A stretch of 64,000 nt of DNA from Streptomyces sp. NBC_01408 (GCF_026340255.1 NZ_JAPEPJ010000001.1:2411001-2475000), one strand, 5' to 3'. Positions 25,594 through 36,421 are shown, numbered from the stretch's first letter. Numbers and translations are program-made. Notes: a model not told the origin generated them from the sequence alone.

Positions 25594-26868
25594 GTGCATG
25601 AGCAGACTCCCCCAGCCCCAGCCGACACCCCCGGACCCGAGGGTCCGACCCTCTTCGACTGGGAGTTCGCGACCGACCCCTATCCGGCGTACGCCTGGCT
25701 GCGCGAGCACTCCCCGGTGCACCGCACCAAGCTGCCCAGCGGGGTCGAGGCCTGGCTGGTGACCCGGTACGCCGACGCCCGCCAGGCCCTCGCCGACCAG
25801 CGGCTCAGCAAGAACCCGGCGCACCACGAGGGATCGGCGCACGCCAAGGGCAAGACCGGGATCCCGGGGGAGCGCAAGGCGGAGCTGATGACGCATCTGC
25901 TCAACATCGACCCGCCCGACCACACCCGGCTGCGGCGCCTCGTCTCCAAGGCGTTCACCCCGCGCCGCGTCGCCGAGTTCACCCCGCGCGTGCAGGAGCT
26001 GACCGACCACCTCATCGATCAGTTCGCGGAGAGGGGTGAGGCGGACCTCATCCACGAGTTCGCCTTCCCGCTCCCCATCTACGCCATCTGCGAGATGCTC
26101 GGCGTACCGCGCGAGGACCAGGACGACTTCCGCGACTGGGCCGGGATGATGATCCGCCACGGCGGCGGCCCGCGCGGCGGCGTCGCCCGTTCCGTGAAGC
26201 AGATGCGGACCTACCTCGGGGAACTCATCCACCGCAAGCGGGATGATCTGGGCAATGACCTTATTTCCGACCTGATCCGGGCGAGCGACCACGGCGACCA
26301 CCTGACGGAAGCCGAAGCCACCGCCATGGCTTTCATCCTGCTTTTCGCCGGTTTCGAAACCACCGTGAACCTCATCGGCAACGGAGTCCACTCCCTCTTC
26401 ATGAACCCCGGCCAGCGCGAGCGCCTCCAGCGTTCCCTCGCCGCAGGTGAGAGCGCCCTGCTGGAGACCGGGGTCGAGGAGCTGCTGCGCTACGACGGCC
26501 CCGTGGAGCTGGCCACCTGGCGGTTCGCCACCGAGGCGCTGACCCTCGGCGGCCAGGAGGTCGCGGCCGGCGATCCGGTGCTGGTCGTCCTCGCGGCCGC
26601 CGACCGGGACCCGGAGCGGTTCGCCGATCCGGACACCCTCGACCTCTCCAGGACGGACAACCAGCACCTCGGCTACGGGCACGGGATCCACTACTGCCTG
26701 GGCGCTCCGCTCGCGCGACTTGAGGGGCAGACGGCGCTCGCGAGTTTGCTGACGCGTCTGCCCGATCTGGAACTTGCCATTCCCCCCGAAGACCTGCGGT
26801 GGCGGGGCGGGCTCATCATGCGTGGCCTGCGCACCCTTCCCGTCCGCTTCACACCCCCAAACGTCTGA
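25594..26868 (+). CDS. cytochrome P450
   Basis: The 424-residue protein shows the soluble bacterial P450 layout. The I-helix has FAGFETT near 251-257, with the acid-alcohol pair Glu-Thr; the K-helix E-x-x-R is in EELLRYDGP near 295. The haem loop GYGHGIHYCLGAPLARLEG carries the axial Cys near 368. These enzymes use O2 and two electrons from a ferredoxin to oxidise small molecules. No ferredoxin gene is adjacent; the nearest reductase is the divergent globin-reductase. The GTG at 25594 gives VHEQTPPAP, but its ribosome-binding site is poor. The substrate is unknown. Confidence 0.93.
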   Translation: MHEQTPPAPADTPGPEGPTLFDWEFATDPYPAYAWLREHSPVHRTKLPSGVEAWLVTRYADARQALADQRLSKNPAHHEGSAHAKGKTGIPGERKAELMTHLLNIDPPDHTRLRRLVSKAFTPRRVAEFTPRVQELTDHLIDQFAERGEADLIHEFAFPLPIYAICEMLGVPREDQDDFRDWAGMMIRHGGGPRGGVARSVKQMRTYLGELIHRKRDDLGNDLISDLIRASDHGDHLTEAEATAMAFILLFAGFETTVNLIGNGVHSLFMNPGQRERLQRSLAAGESALLETGVEELLRYDGPVELATWRFATEALTLGGQEVAAGDPVLVVLAAADRDPERFADPDTLDLSRTDNQHLGYGHGIHYCLGAPLARLEGQTALASLLTRLPDLELAIPPEDLRWRGGLIMRGLRTLPVRFTPPNV

Positions 26869-26971
26869 AGGCACGCTGACCGGAAGTCAGTTATCGGCGG
26901 AACTTGTGACAACCGTTCGAAGGAGGCTAGGTTCTGCCGTTACCCCGCCGTTATGCGAAAGGTGCACCCTC

Positions 26972-28021
26972 ATGCGTTCCGGGAACGGCCGCCACAGACG
27001 CCCCCGCCAGGTCCCCGCGCTGGTAGTCACCGCCGGAGTCACTGGCTCCGCGTTGGCCCTGCCGCTGCTTGCCGCCACCAGTGCCACGGCCGCCGACACC
27101 TCCACTTGGGACAAAGTCGCCGAATGCGAGAGCGGCGGCACCTGGAGCGCCAACTTCGGCAGCGGCGCGTACGGAGGGCTCCAGTTCACCCAGGAGCAGT
27201 GGCAGGGCGCCGGCGGGCTCGACTTCGCCGAGCGGCCCGACCTCGCGAGCCGGGCCCAGCAGATAGCCGTGGGTGAGCGGGTGCTCGCCTCCCAGGGACC
27301 GCAGGCGTGGCCGCTGTGCGCGGCCTCGGCCGGGCTGAGCCAGCAGGGCCCCGCCGCCGAGGTGGACCCGGGCGGCTCCGGGCCCGTCAAGCCCTCCCCG
27401 TCCCGGCCGGACGACGTGGTGCCGCCCGCCGGAAAGGGTGCGCCGGCCAAGGACTTCGGGGCTCCGACCCCGAAGCCGAGCCCGTCCGGGACCCCGTCGT
27501 TCGTGATCCCCGACGGCCCGCTCGCCCCGTCCAGCGGACTGCCCGTCATGCCCGCGCCGGACTTCCCCCCGACGGTGGACCCGTCCGCTCCGGTGAGCCC
27601 CGAGGTCCCGGGCGGCGAGAGCACCGCTCCGGTGGACCCGACCACTCCGGCCCCCTCCCCGGACCCGACGGCGCCCACGGCCCCCAGCACTTCCCCGTCC
27701 GGCCCGTCCGGCCCGAAGGACCCGGCGACCCCGGGCGCCTCGGCCGACCCGACGGCCCCGGCCCCCTCCGCCGACCCCTCCGCCCCGGCCGAGGGCGGCG
27801 GCAAGCACCGTGGCACGCCCGCGGTCGAGGCCCCCGGCACACCTGATGCCGCGTCGGACCCCGTGTACACGGTGAAGGCGGGCGACAGCCTGACGGGCAT
27901 CGCGGACGCCAAGGGGCTCAAGGGGGGCTGGAACGCGCTCTACCAGGCCAATGAGCAGGTCATCGGCGGGGATGCCGACCTGATCAAGCCCGGTCAGAAT
28001 CTGGATCTAAGTAAGAAATAG
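26972..28021 (+). CDS. rpfC: resuscitation-promoting factor with C-terminal LysM (RpfC-like)
   Basis: The 349-residue exported protein has a Sec signal (1-about 41). A catalytic Rpf domain follows at about 43-120, with DTSTWDKVAECESGGTW including the catalytic Glu and SGAYGGLQFTQEQW. A very long Pro/Ser/Thr-rich linker runs from about 130 to 285, and a LysM domain (VYTVKAGDSLTGIADAKGL) closes the protein. Rpf enzymes are lytic transglycosylases of peptidoglycan that help spores and dormant cells resume growth. The ATG at 26972 follows AAAGGTG. The name follows the S. coelicolor pair of adjacent rpf genes, from memory; the 103-bp upstream gap has no room for a riboswitch. Confidence 0.88.
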   Translation: MRSGNGRHRRPRQVPALVVTAGVTGSALALPLLAATSATAADTSTWDKVAECESGGTWSANFGSGAYGGLQFTQEQWQGAGGLDFAERPDLASRAQQIAVGERVLASQGPQAWPLCAASAGLSQQGPAAEVDPGGSGPVKPSPSRPDDVVPPAGKGAPAKDFGAPTPKPSPSGTPSFVIPDGPLAPSSGLPVMPAPDFPPTVDPSAPVSPEVPGGESTAPVDPTTPAPSPDPTAPTAPSTSPSGPSGPKDPATPGASADPTAPAPSADPSAPAEGGGKHRGTPAVEAPGTPDAASDPVYTVKAGDSLTGIADAKGLKGGWNALYQANEQVIGGDADLIKPGQNLDLSKK

Positions 28022-28170
28022 CGGCACTTCGGGCATCCGGAAAGGGCTGAATGTCGGTTTTCTGTAAGTGAGACATGTGTCTCTTCAGGTCAACTGGCGT
28101 GTCCTGCCCGGAAGCTGCTGCAAACCCCGCCCTCACCTGCGCAAACAGCCTTGCGGAGGGCGCAAGTAGG

Positions 28171-28215
28171 GGTCGTTTCTCCCCGATGTCGCTCGTTGAA
28201 CATCGGGGAGAGACC
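28171..28215. terminator. long hairpin between the two rpf genes
   Basis: TCTCCCCGATGT at 28178-28189 pairs perfectly with its complement at 28200-28211 around a 10-base loop, and GGTC/GACC (28171-28174 with 28212-28215) extends it past a bulge. It could end the upstream rpf transcript. It could also be part of the long leader of the downstream one. Confidence 0.6.
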
Positions 28216-28255
28216 TGTCTACCTTCTGAATCGCTCGCCACCGCGGGCTCCTTCG

Positions 28256-29216
<961 letters not shown>

Positions 29217-29219
29217 ACA

Positions 29220-29312
29220 CTGCGGTCATGACCGCAGGACAGTTCGCGGCCCGCCGCTGAACGCATGCACCACCCACCGCCCGGCGCGCCCCTTCCACGC
29301 GCCGGGCGGTGG
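29220..29312 (+). terminator. palindrome and strong hairpin after rpfA
   Basis: A perfect 18-bp palindrome CTGCGGTCATGACCGCAG (29220-29237) lies 3 bp after the rpfA stop. A 15-bp perfect stem follows, CCACCGCCCGGCGCG at 29274-29288 pairing with 29298-29312. The second is a probable terminator; the first may aid it or be an operator. Confidence 0.75.
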
Positions 29313-29438
29313 CATGTGCACCGTCAGAACCGCCCCGGGCAGGGGTCCTATGTCCTGGAAGACGTGTATTCGGGCCCTTTTTCGTCCCAGGAGGCGGGCG
29401 GTCGGCGGGCCGATCGCCCGGAGCCGGTTAGGCTCTAG

Positions 29439-30788
<1,350 letters not shown>

Positions 30789-30805
30789 TCACGCTCTTGC
30801 CTCCG

Positions 30806-30846
30806 TACGTCCCCGCACTCGGTCCCGTACCGTGTGCGGGGACGTA
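30806..30846 (+). terminator. hairpin between eno and the ftsB/divIC-like gene
   Basis: TACGTCCCCGCAC at 30806-30818 pairs perfectly with 30834-30846, and the loop contains CGGT/ACCG that can extend the stem past one mismatch. It would end or reduce transcription from eno before the next gene. Confidence 0.65.
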
Positions 30847-30879
30847 TTGCGTCGTACGCATATAGGGGAGGCGGGATCA

Positions 30880-31368
30880 ATGGCCGGGAACCGGGATCGG
30901 TTCTCCACCTTCTCCACCGCGACCAGGCTCAAGCAGCTCGGCGAGCGGACCGCCGCCCACGTCTACCGCTCCCAGTCGCGCCGTCAGGTCCGCCGCAGCC
31001 GGCTCACCGGCCGGGCAGCCCTGCTGGTGCTCGTCCTCTGTACGCTGGTCGTCGCCCTCGCGTATCCGATGCGCCAGTACGTCTCCCAGCGCTCGGAGAT
31101 CGCGGAGCAGCAGCGGGCCGCCGCCACCGCGCGCGAACGCCTCGAGCGGCTGCGCGACGAGAAGGCCCGCTGGCAGGACGACGCCTACGCGGAGCAGCAG
31201 GCGCGCAAGCACCTGCACTACCTCCGTCCGGGGGAGACCGGCTACATCATGAACGACCCCGGGGCGGGCGGTCCCGAGCCGCGCCGCACCGGCCAGGCCG
31301 GGTCCGACCGGCCCTGGTACTCGAACGTCTGGGACGGCGTCGACAAGGCCGACCGCCCCGGCGACTGA
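30880..31368 (+). CDS. FtsB/DivIC-family septum formation protein
   Basis: The 162-residue protein has a basic cytoplasmic N-terminus (about 1-45), one membrane helix (about 46-64) and an extracytoplasmic coiled coil (RSEIAEQQRAAATARERLERLRDEKARW, about 75-105). The family motif follows at ARKHLHYLRPGETGYIM. This is the DivIC/FtsB layout, a bitopic divisome protein that partners FtsL and FtsQ. Streptomyces use it in sporulation septation. The ATG at 30880 follows AGGGGAGGCGGG. The C-terminal 30 residues are a low-complexity tail. Next to eno, it occupies its usual place in actinobacteria. Confidence 0.9.
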   Translation: MAGNRDRFSTFSTATRLKQLGERTAAHVYRSQSRRQVRRSRLTGRAALLVLVLCTLVVALAYPMRQYVSQRSEIAEQQRAAATARERLERLRDEKARWQDDAYAEQQARKHLHYLRPGETGYIMNDPGAGGPEPRRTGQAGSDRPWYSNVWDGVDKADRPGD

Positions 31369-31440
31369 CCATCACCGGCGCCTGACCAGCGCCGTCGAGC
31401 ACCGCACCCATCCACGAGAACGAAGAGACTTCCTCCAGGC

Positions 31441-31977
31441 ATGCAGACGCCCCCGCCCCAGACCGACCGGACCGAGCCGACCGACGCGGACATCGAAGCG
31501 TTCGAGCAGCAGCTCGGCCGCCCGCCGCGCGGGCTGCGCGCCATCGTGCACCGCTGCCCGTGCGGCCAGCCGGACGTGGTGGAGACCGCCCCGCGGCTCC
31601 CCGACGGCACCCCCTTCCCGACGCTGTACTACCTGACGTGCCCGCGCGCGGCCGGCGCCATCGGCACGCTGGAGGCCAACGGCGTCATGAAGGAGATGCA
31701 GGCCCGGCTCGCCGAGGACCCGGAGCTGGCCGCCGCCTACCGGGCCGCGCACGAGGACTACATCCAGCGCCGTGACGCCATCGAGGTGCTCCAGGGCTTC
31801 CCGAGCGCCGGCGGGATGCCGGACCGGGTCAAGTGCCTGCACGTGCTGGTCGGCCACTCCCTGGCGGCCGGCCCGGGCGTGAACCCGTTCGGCGACGAGG
31901 CCCTGGCGATGCTGCCGGAGTGGTGGGCCAAGGGTGCCTGCGTCACCCTGTGCGGCGAGAAGAAGGAGTCCGAGTGA
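31441..31977 (+). CDS. DUF501 family protein
   Basis: The 178-residue soluble protein shows DIEAFEQQLGRPPRGLRAIVHRCPCGQPDVVETAPRL, the conserved opening of DUF501. RVKCLHVLVGHSLAAGPGVNPFGDEAL and WWAKGACVTL follow. Several Cys and His residues (CPCG, CPR, KCLH, LVGH) suggest metal or redox chemistry, but I know of no established function. It is always near ppx and the divIC-like gene in actinobacteria. Its stop overlaps the GTG of the ppx gene (GTGA), so the two are co-translated, which suggests a related function in phosphate or polyphosphate metabolism. Confidence 0.9.
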   Translation: MQTPPPQTDRTEPTDADIEAFEQQLGRPPRGLRAIVHRCPCGQPDVVETAPRLPDGTPFPTLYYLTCPRAAGAIGTLEANGVMKEMQARLAEDPELAAAYRAAHEDYIQRRDAIEVLQGFPSAGGMPDRVKCLHVLVGHSLAAGPGVNPFGDEALAMLPEWWAKGACVTLCGEKKESE

Positions 31978-32921
31978 CCCGGGTCGCGGCCATCGACTGC
32001 GGTACGAACTCCATCCGGCTCCTCGTCGCGGACTGCGACCCGGCCACCGGAGAACTGGTCGAACTCGACCGCCGGATGACCATCGTCCGGCTCGGCCAGG
32101 GCGTGGACAAGACCGGCCGGCTGGCCCCCGAGGCCCTGGCGCGGACCTTCGACGCGTGCAGCGTGTATGCGGAGATCATCGCGCGGCACGGCGTCTCCGG
32201 CGACCGGGTGCGCTTCGTGGCCACCTCGGCCTCCCGGGACGCGGAGAACCGCGCCGACTTCGTCCAGGGCGTCAAGGACATCCTGGGCGTGGAGCCCGAG
32301 GTGATCTCCGGCGACCAGGAGGCCGAGTTCTCCTTCACCGGCGCCACCAGGGAGCTGACCGCTCACGACCACCTGGAGCGGCCGTTCCTCGTCGTCGACA
32401 TCGGCGGCGGCTCGACGGAGTTCGTCGTCGGCGAGGACCACGTCCGGTCCGCCCGCTCGGTGGACGTGGGCTGCGTCCGGATGACCGAGCGCCACCTGGC
32501 GGTGGACGGCCAGGTCAGCGACCCGCCCACGCGGGAGCAGGTGGCCGCCGTACGGTCCGACATCGAGGCGGCGCTGGACCTGGCCGCCGAGTCCGTCCCG
32601 CTGGCCGAGGCCCGCACCCTGGTGGGCCTGGCCGGCTCGGTCACCACGGTCGCCGGGATCGCCCTCGGCCTGCCGGAGTACGACTCCTCGGCCATCCACC
32701 ACTCCCGGATCTCCTACGAGCAGGTCCGCGAGGTCACCGAGCGGATGCTGACGTCGACGCACGCGCAGCGCGCGGCGATCCCGGTCATGCACCCCGGCCG
32801 GGTGGACGTGATCGGCGCGGGCGCGCTGGTCCTGCTGGCCGTCATGGAGCGGATCGGAGCCTCGGAGGTCGTGGTCTCGGAGCACGACATCCTCGACGGA
32901 ATCGCCTGGTCCGCCGCCTGA
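31974..32921 (+). CDS. ppx: Ppx/GppA family exopolyphosphatase
   Basis: The 315-residue protein has the sugar-kinase/actin-fold phosphate motifs AAIDCGTNSIRLLV at about 5-18 and VVDIGGGSTEFVVG at about 138-151, with an AGSVTT loop near 222. The family hydrolyses polyphosphate or pppGpp. At this length it has only the catalytic two-domain core and lacks the C-terminal HD-like domain of E. coli Ppx. The start GTG overlaps the DUF501 stop. A terminator lies 19 bp downstream. Confidence 0.93.
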   Translation: MTRVAAIDCGTNSIRLLVADCDPATGELVELDRRMTIVRLGQGVDKTGRLAPEALARTFDACSVYAEIIARHGVSGDRVRFVATSASRDAENRADFVQGVKDILGVEPEVISGDQEAEFSFTGATRELTAHDHLERPFLVVDIGGGSTEFVVGEDHVRSARSVDVGCVRMTERHLAVDGQVSDPPTREQVAAVRSDIEAALDLAAESVPLAEARTLVGLAGSVTTVAGIALGLPEYDSSAIHHSRISYEQVREVTERMLTSTHAQRAAIPVMHPGRVDVIGAGALVLLAVMERIGASEVVVSEHDILDGIAWSAA

Positions 32922-32939
32922 GCCCCGGCCGACAGCCTT

Positions 32940-32966
32940 GGGCCCCCGCGGTTTCGCCGGGGGCCC
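32940..32966 (+). terminator. hairpin terminator after ppx
   Basis: GGGCCCCCG at 32940-32948 pairs with CGGGGGCCC at 32958-32966 around a 9-base loop. It sits 19 bp after the ppx stop and is probably the end of the operon. Confidence 0.75.
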
Positions 32967-33131
32967 GGAGGTCGGTCAGCCCCGCCCTGCTGCTCTCGTA
33001 CGCCGCGTTCGGCGCTCTCGTCGCGGGCAGCCAGCGGGGCGCCGGAGGCCCTGATTCGCAGGCCGAACCGGCTGGTGGGTCGCCTGAAGAGGGGGCTGGA
33101 GGGGACTTTGGTCCCGTGATCCACATGAACT

Positions 33132-33149
33132 TCGTGAAGTTCTTCACAA
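33132..33149. promoter_or_regulatory. Rex-operator-like palindrome, distal site upstream of ndh
   Basis: The sequence TCGTGAAGTTCTTCACAA has GTGAA-N4-TTCAC symmetry, close to the Rex consensus TTGTGAA-N4-TTCACAA. It lies in the 546-bp gap between ppx and ndh, 319 bp before the ndh ATG, overlapping a 37-codon open frame (33125-33238) that I doubt is a gene. Rex senses NADH/NAD and is known to act on respiratory genes in Streptomyces. Binding here is inferred. Confidence 0.55.
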
Positions 33150-33415
33150 GGAATTGGGGTCCGATGGGTCAACACGAGGGTCGTTCGGGCCCCTCCGGAG
33201 GGCTTCAGGGCGTCCTCGGGGGTCGTTCGTACGAATAGCGGACGCGACGGGTTCCGTATCAGAGGTACGGACAAAGAGCCGTGGTCCAGTCCGGTTGAGG
33301 GCCTGGAGGCCAGTTCAGGGCGGGTGTACAACGACTCCCGTTACACCGTGGTTCCCGTTGGGCGCCATGACCTGGGTCACGTGGGCCGCGCAGTGTAGCA
33401 GAGGGTCTCCGACTG

Positions 33416-33435
33416 CTTGTGAAGGGGCTCACGAG
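33416..33435. promoter_or_regulatory. Rex-operator-like site at the ndh promoter
   Basis: CTTGTGAAGGGGCTCACGAG has arms TTGTGAA and CTCACGA, matching the Rex half-sites imperfectly (5 of 7 in the right arm). It ends 32 bp before the ndh ATG. A GATACT box at 33456-33461 could be the -10, placing the start of the transcript at or next to the ATG. Confidence 0.55.
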
Positions 33436-33467
33436 CGGCACCCCTTTGGGTGCTGGATACTCGTTCC

Positions 33468-34853
33468 ATGAGCACCACGGAGCGTCCCAGGATCCTCGTT
33501 GTAGGAGGTGGGTACGTAGGCCTGTACGCAGCCAAGCGCATCATGAAGAAGATGCGTTACGGCGAGGCGACCGTCACGGTTGTCGACCCGCGCTCGTACA
33601 TGACCTACCAGCCCTTCCTCCCCGAAGTGGCCGCAGGCAGCATCTCGCCTCGGCACGTCGTCGTCCCGCTGCGACGCGTGCTGCCCAAGGCTGAGGTCCT
33701 CACCGGCCGGGTCACGACCATCGACCAGGACCGCAAGGTCGCCGTCGTCACGCCGCTGGTCGGCGAGGCGTACGAGCTGCCCTTCGACTACCTGGTGATC
33801 GCGCTCGGCGCCGTGTCCCGCACCTTCCCGATCCCCGGCCTCGCCGAACAGGGCATCGGTATGAAGGGCGTCGAAGAGGGCATCGGCCTGCGCAACCACG
33901 TCCTCGAGCAGCTCGACAAGGCCGAGTCCACGACGGACGAGGACGTCCGCCGCAAGGCCCTCACCTTCGTCTTCGTCGGCGGCGGCTTCGCCGGTGCGGA
34001 GACCATCGGTGAGGTCGAGGACATGGCCCGGGACGCCGCGAAGTACTACTCCACGATCAAGCGCGAGGACATGCGCTTCATCCTGGTCGACGCGGCCGAC
34101 AAGATCCTTCCCGAGGTCGGGCCCAAGCTCGGCACCTGGGGCAAGGAGCACCTCGAGTCCCGCGGCATCGAGATCTACCTCAGCACCTCCATGGACTCCT
34201 GCGTGGACGGCCACGTGGTGCTGAAGAACGGCCTCGAGGTCGACTCCAACACCATCGTGTGGACCGCCGGCGTCAAGCCGAACCCGGCCCTGGCCCGCTA
34301 CGGCCTGCCGCTGGGCCCCCGCGGCCACGTGGACGCCCAGCCGACCCTCCAGGTCACGGGCACGGACTACATCTGGGCCGCGGGCGACAACGCCCAGGTC
34401 CCGGACGTGGCCGCCCGCAAGGCCGGCGTCGAGAACGCCTGGTGCCCGCCGAACGCCCAGCACGCGCTGCGTCAGGCGAAGGTCCTCGGCGACAACGTCA
34501 TCTCGGGCATGCGGGGCTTCCCGCAGACCGAGTACTCGCACTCCAACAAGGGTGCGGTGGCAGGTCTCGGCCTCCACAAGGGCGTCGCGATGATCGTCAT
34601 GGGCAAGACGAAGATCAAGCTCAAGGGCCGGCTGGCCTGGTACATGCACCGTGGCTACCACGGCATGGCCATGCCGACCTGGAACCGCAAGATCCGCGTC
34701 TTCGCCGACTGGACCCTCGCGATGTTCCTCAAGCGCGAGGTCGTCTCCCTCGGCGCCCTGGAGACTCCCCGCGAGGAGTTCTACGAGGCCGCCAAGCCCG
34801 CGCCGGCCCCGGCCGCCGCGGCGAACACCCCCCAGAAGGCCAAGGCCTCCTGA
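33468..34853 (+). CDS. ndh: type II NADH dehydrogenase
   Basis: The 461-residue flavoprotein has two dinucleotide-binding motifs: VVGGGYVGLYAA near 12-23 for FAD and FVFVGGGFAGAET near 169-181 for NADH. WAAGDNAQVPD near 304 completes the FAD site. This is the single-subunit, non-proton-pumping NADH:quinone oxidoreductase of the respiratory chain. The C-terminal 90 residues (AWYMHRGYHGMAMPTWNRKIRVFADWTLAMFL) form the amphipathic membrane-binding part. No ribosome-binding site precedes the ATG at 33468, so the mRNA may be leaderless. Rex-like sites upstream suggest redox control. Confidence 0.93.
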   Translation: MSTTERPRILVVGGGYVGLYAAKRIMKKMRYGEATVTVVDPRSYMTYQPFLPEVAAGSISPRHVVVPLRRVLPKAEVLTGRVTTIDQDRKVAVVTPLVGEAYELPFDYLVIALGAVSRTFPIPGLAEQGIGMKGVEEGIGLRNHVLEQLDKAESTTDEDVRRKALTFVFVGGGFAGAETIGEVEDMARDAAKYYSTIKREDMRFILVDAADKILPEVGPKLGTWGKEHLESRGIEIYLSTSMDSCVDGHVVLKNGLEVDSNTIVWTAGVKPNPALARYGLPLGPRGHVDAQPTLQVTGTDYIWAAGDNAQVPDVAARKAGVENAWCPPNAQHALRQAKVLGDNVISGMRGFPQTEYSHSNKGAVAGLGLHKGVAMIVMGKTKIKLKGRLAWYMHRGYHGMAMPTWNRKIRVFADWTLAMFLKREVVSLGALETPREEFYEAAKPAPAPAAAANTPQKAKAS

Positions 34854-34886
34854 CCCGCTGTTCCCGCTGAACAGCTGAGCACGACC

Positions 34887-34930
34887 CCGAAGGGGCCGCC
34901 CGCCATCCGTGGTGCGGGCGGCCCCTTCGG
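34887..34930 (+). terminator. perfect 17-bp hairpin terminator after ndh
   Basis: CCGAAGGGGCCGCCCGC (34887-34903) pairs perfectly with 34914-34930 around a 10-base loop, 33 bp after the ndh stop. The next gene is co-directional and starts at 35021. Confidence 0.85.
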
Positions 34931-35020
34931 CGTACCCGGAGGGGCGTGTGGACGGACGGGCGGCTTACCCGGGGCGGCGGATGGGTAGACGGTTCTGTCG
35001 GACCTTTGTGGAGGTGCGCC

Positions 35021-36361
35021 ATGACCGACGCCGCGCCGCGGCTGGCCGCTGTTGCCGAGATCCTGCTGGGCGCCCCGCTGCCCGTCCGTATCAGGGCGTG
35101 GGACGGCAGTGAGGCGGGCCCGCCCGGAGCCCCGCTCCTGGCCGTGCACGACCGCCGCGCGCTGCGCCGGGTGCTGTGGAAGCCCGGCGAACTGGGCCTC
35201 GCCCGCGCCTGGGTGGCGGGGGAGCTGACGGTGGAGGGTGACCTGTACGCCGTGCTGGAGCGCGTGGCGGGCCTGCTGTGGGAGCGGCCGCCCGAGACCG
35301 CCGCCGTGGAACCGCCTGCCGGCGACGAGGCCCCGGCGCGCCCTCCCGCGGGCCTGACCGCCCTGCTGCGCGATCCCGTGCGGCGGGCGGCCCTCCGGGA
35401 GCTGGTCACCCTCGCCGGGCCGCTGCCGCCGCCCCCGCCGCCCGCCGAGGAGGTCGCCCGGCACTCCGGGCCCCGGCACACCAAGGTCCGCGACCGCGCG
35501 GCCATCAGCCACCACTACGACGTCGGGAACACCTTCTACGAGCGGGTGCTGGGCCCCTCGATGGTGTACTCCTGCGCCTACTGGAGCCCCGGCTCCACCT
35601 TGGAGGAGGCCCAGCGGGACAAGCTGGGCCTGGTCTGCCGCAAACTCGGGCTGCGGGCCGGCGACCGGCTGCTGGACGTCGGCTGCGGGTGGGGCTCGAT
35701 GGCCCTGCACGCGGCCCGCGAGTACGGCGTCCGGGTCACGGGCGTCACCCTCTCGCGCGAGCAGGCCGCGTACGCCCGCAAGCGCGTCGCCGACGAGGGC
35801 CTGGCCGACCTCGTCGAGATCCGGATCCAGGACTACCGGGACGTCAGGGACGGGCCGTACGACGCGATTTCCTCCATCGGGATGGCCGAACACGTCGGGT
35901 CCGAGCGCTACCGCCAGTACGCCCGCACCCTGTACGCCCTGCTGCGGCCCGGCGGCCTGCTGCTGAACCACCAGATCGCCCGCCGCCCGGCGCCCGACGA
36001 AGAGGCGTACCGGATCGACCGGTTCATCGACGCCTACGTCTTCCCGGACGGCGAACTCTCCCCGCTCGGCACCACGGTCGGCGAACTGGAGCGGGCCGGC
36101 TTCGAGGTCCGCGACGTGGAGGCCCTGCGCGAGCACTACGCGCTGACCCTGCGGGCCTGGGTGGCGCGGCTGGAGGAGCACTGGGACGAGGCCGTACGGC
36201 TGTCCTCGCCCGGCCGGGCCCGGGTCTGGCAGCTCTACATGGCGGCGTGCGCGCTCGGCTTCGAACGGGCCCGGCTCGGCGTCAACCAGGTGCTCGCCGT
36301 GAAACCCGCGGCGGGCGGCGACTCCGGGCTTCCGCTGCGGCTGCGCACCTGGGGCGCGTAG
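35021..36361 (+). CDS. cyclopropane-fatty-acyl-phospholipid synthase family methyltransferase
   Basis: The 446-residue protein has an N-terminal lipid-binding CFA domain (about 1-130) with VLWKPGELGLARAWVAGEL. A Pro-rich insert follows (about 145-155), then the AdoMet methyltransferase domain with AISHHYDVGNTFYERVLGPSMVYSCAYW near 163-190. The AdoMet motif is LLDVGCGWGSMALHAA near 219-234. The family adds a methylene from AdoMet across acyl double bonds of membrane phospholipids, or makes methyl branches as in tuberculostearate. The Pro-rich insert is unusual. The ATG at 35021 has GGAGGTG. It runs convergently into the ABC permease. Confidence 0.9.
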   Translation: MTDAAPRLAAVAEILLGAPLPVRIRAWDGSEAGPPGAPLLAVHDRRALRRVLWKPGELGLARAWVAGELTVEGDLYAVLERVAGLLWERPPETAAVEPPAGDEAPARPPAGLTALLRDPVRRAALRELVTLAGPLPPPPPPAEEVARHSGPRHTKVRDRAAISHHYDVGNTFYERVLGPSMVYSCAYWSPGSTLEEAQRDKLGLVCRKLGLRAGDRLLDVGCGWGSMALHAAREYGVRVTGVTLSREQAAYARKRVADEGLADLVEIRIQDYRDVRDGPYDAISSIGMAEHVGSERYRQYARTLYALLRPGGLLLNHQIARRPAPDEEAYRIDRFIDAYVFPDGELSPLGTTVGELERAGFEVRDVEALREHYALTLRAWVARLEEHWDEAVRLSSPGRARVWQLYMAACALGFERARLGVNQVLAVKPAAGGDSGLPLRLRTWGA

Positions 36362-36362
36362 G

Positions 36363-36416
36363 CGGGTAGACGCGCAGGGCCCGGGGCTGCAGCCCCGGGC
36401 CCTGCGCGTCTACCCG
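36363..36416. terminator. 54-bp perfect palindrome between convergent genes
   Basis: Positions 36363-36389 and 36390-36416 are exact reverse complements, giving 27-bp arms with no spacer. The centre reads GGGGCTGCAGCCCC. It begins 1 bp after the cfa-like stop and ends 5 bp before the permease stop. It probably acts as a bidirectional terminator; loop-less palindromes this long are unusual. Confidence 0.88.
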
Positions 36417-36421
36417 TACCG

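Noticed and set aside
27380..27830. Pro/Ser/Thr-rich repetitive stretch inside the first rpf gene, taken at first for a repeat insertion
   Set aside because: It stays in frame and is an ordinary low-complexity linker between the Rpf and LysM domains.
32985..33120. Apparent coding region after ppx on either strand
   Set aside because: Frames are open only because of high GC, with no start plus ribosome-binding site and no domain.
33125..33238. Small open frame of 37 codons upstream of ndh
   Set aside because: It has no good ribosome-binding site, and its first codons coincide with the Rex-like palindrome. It is kept only as an observation.
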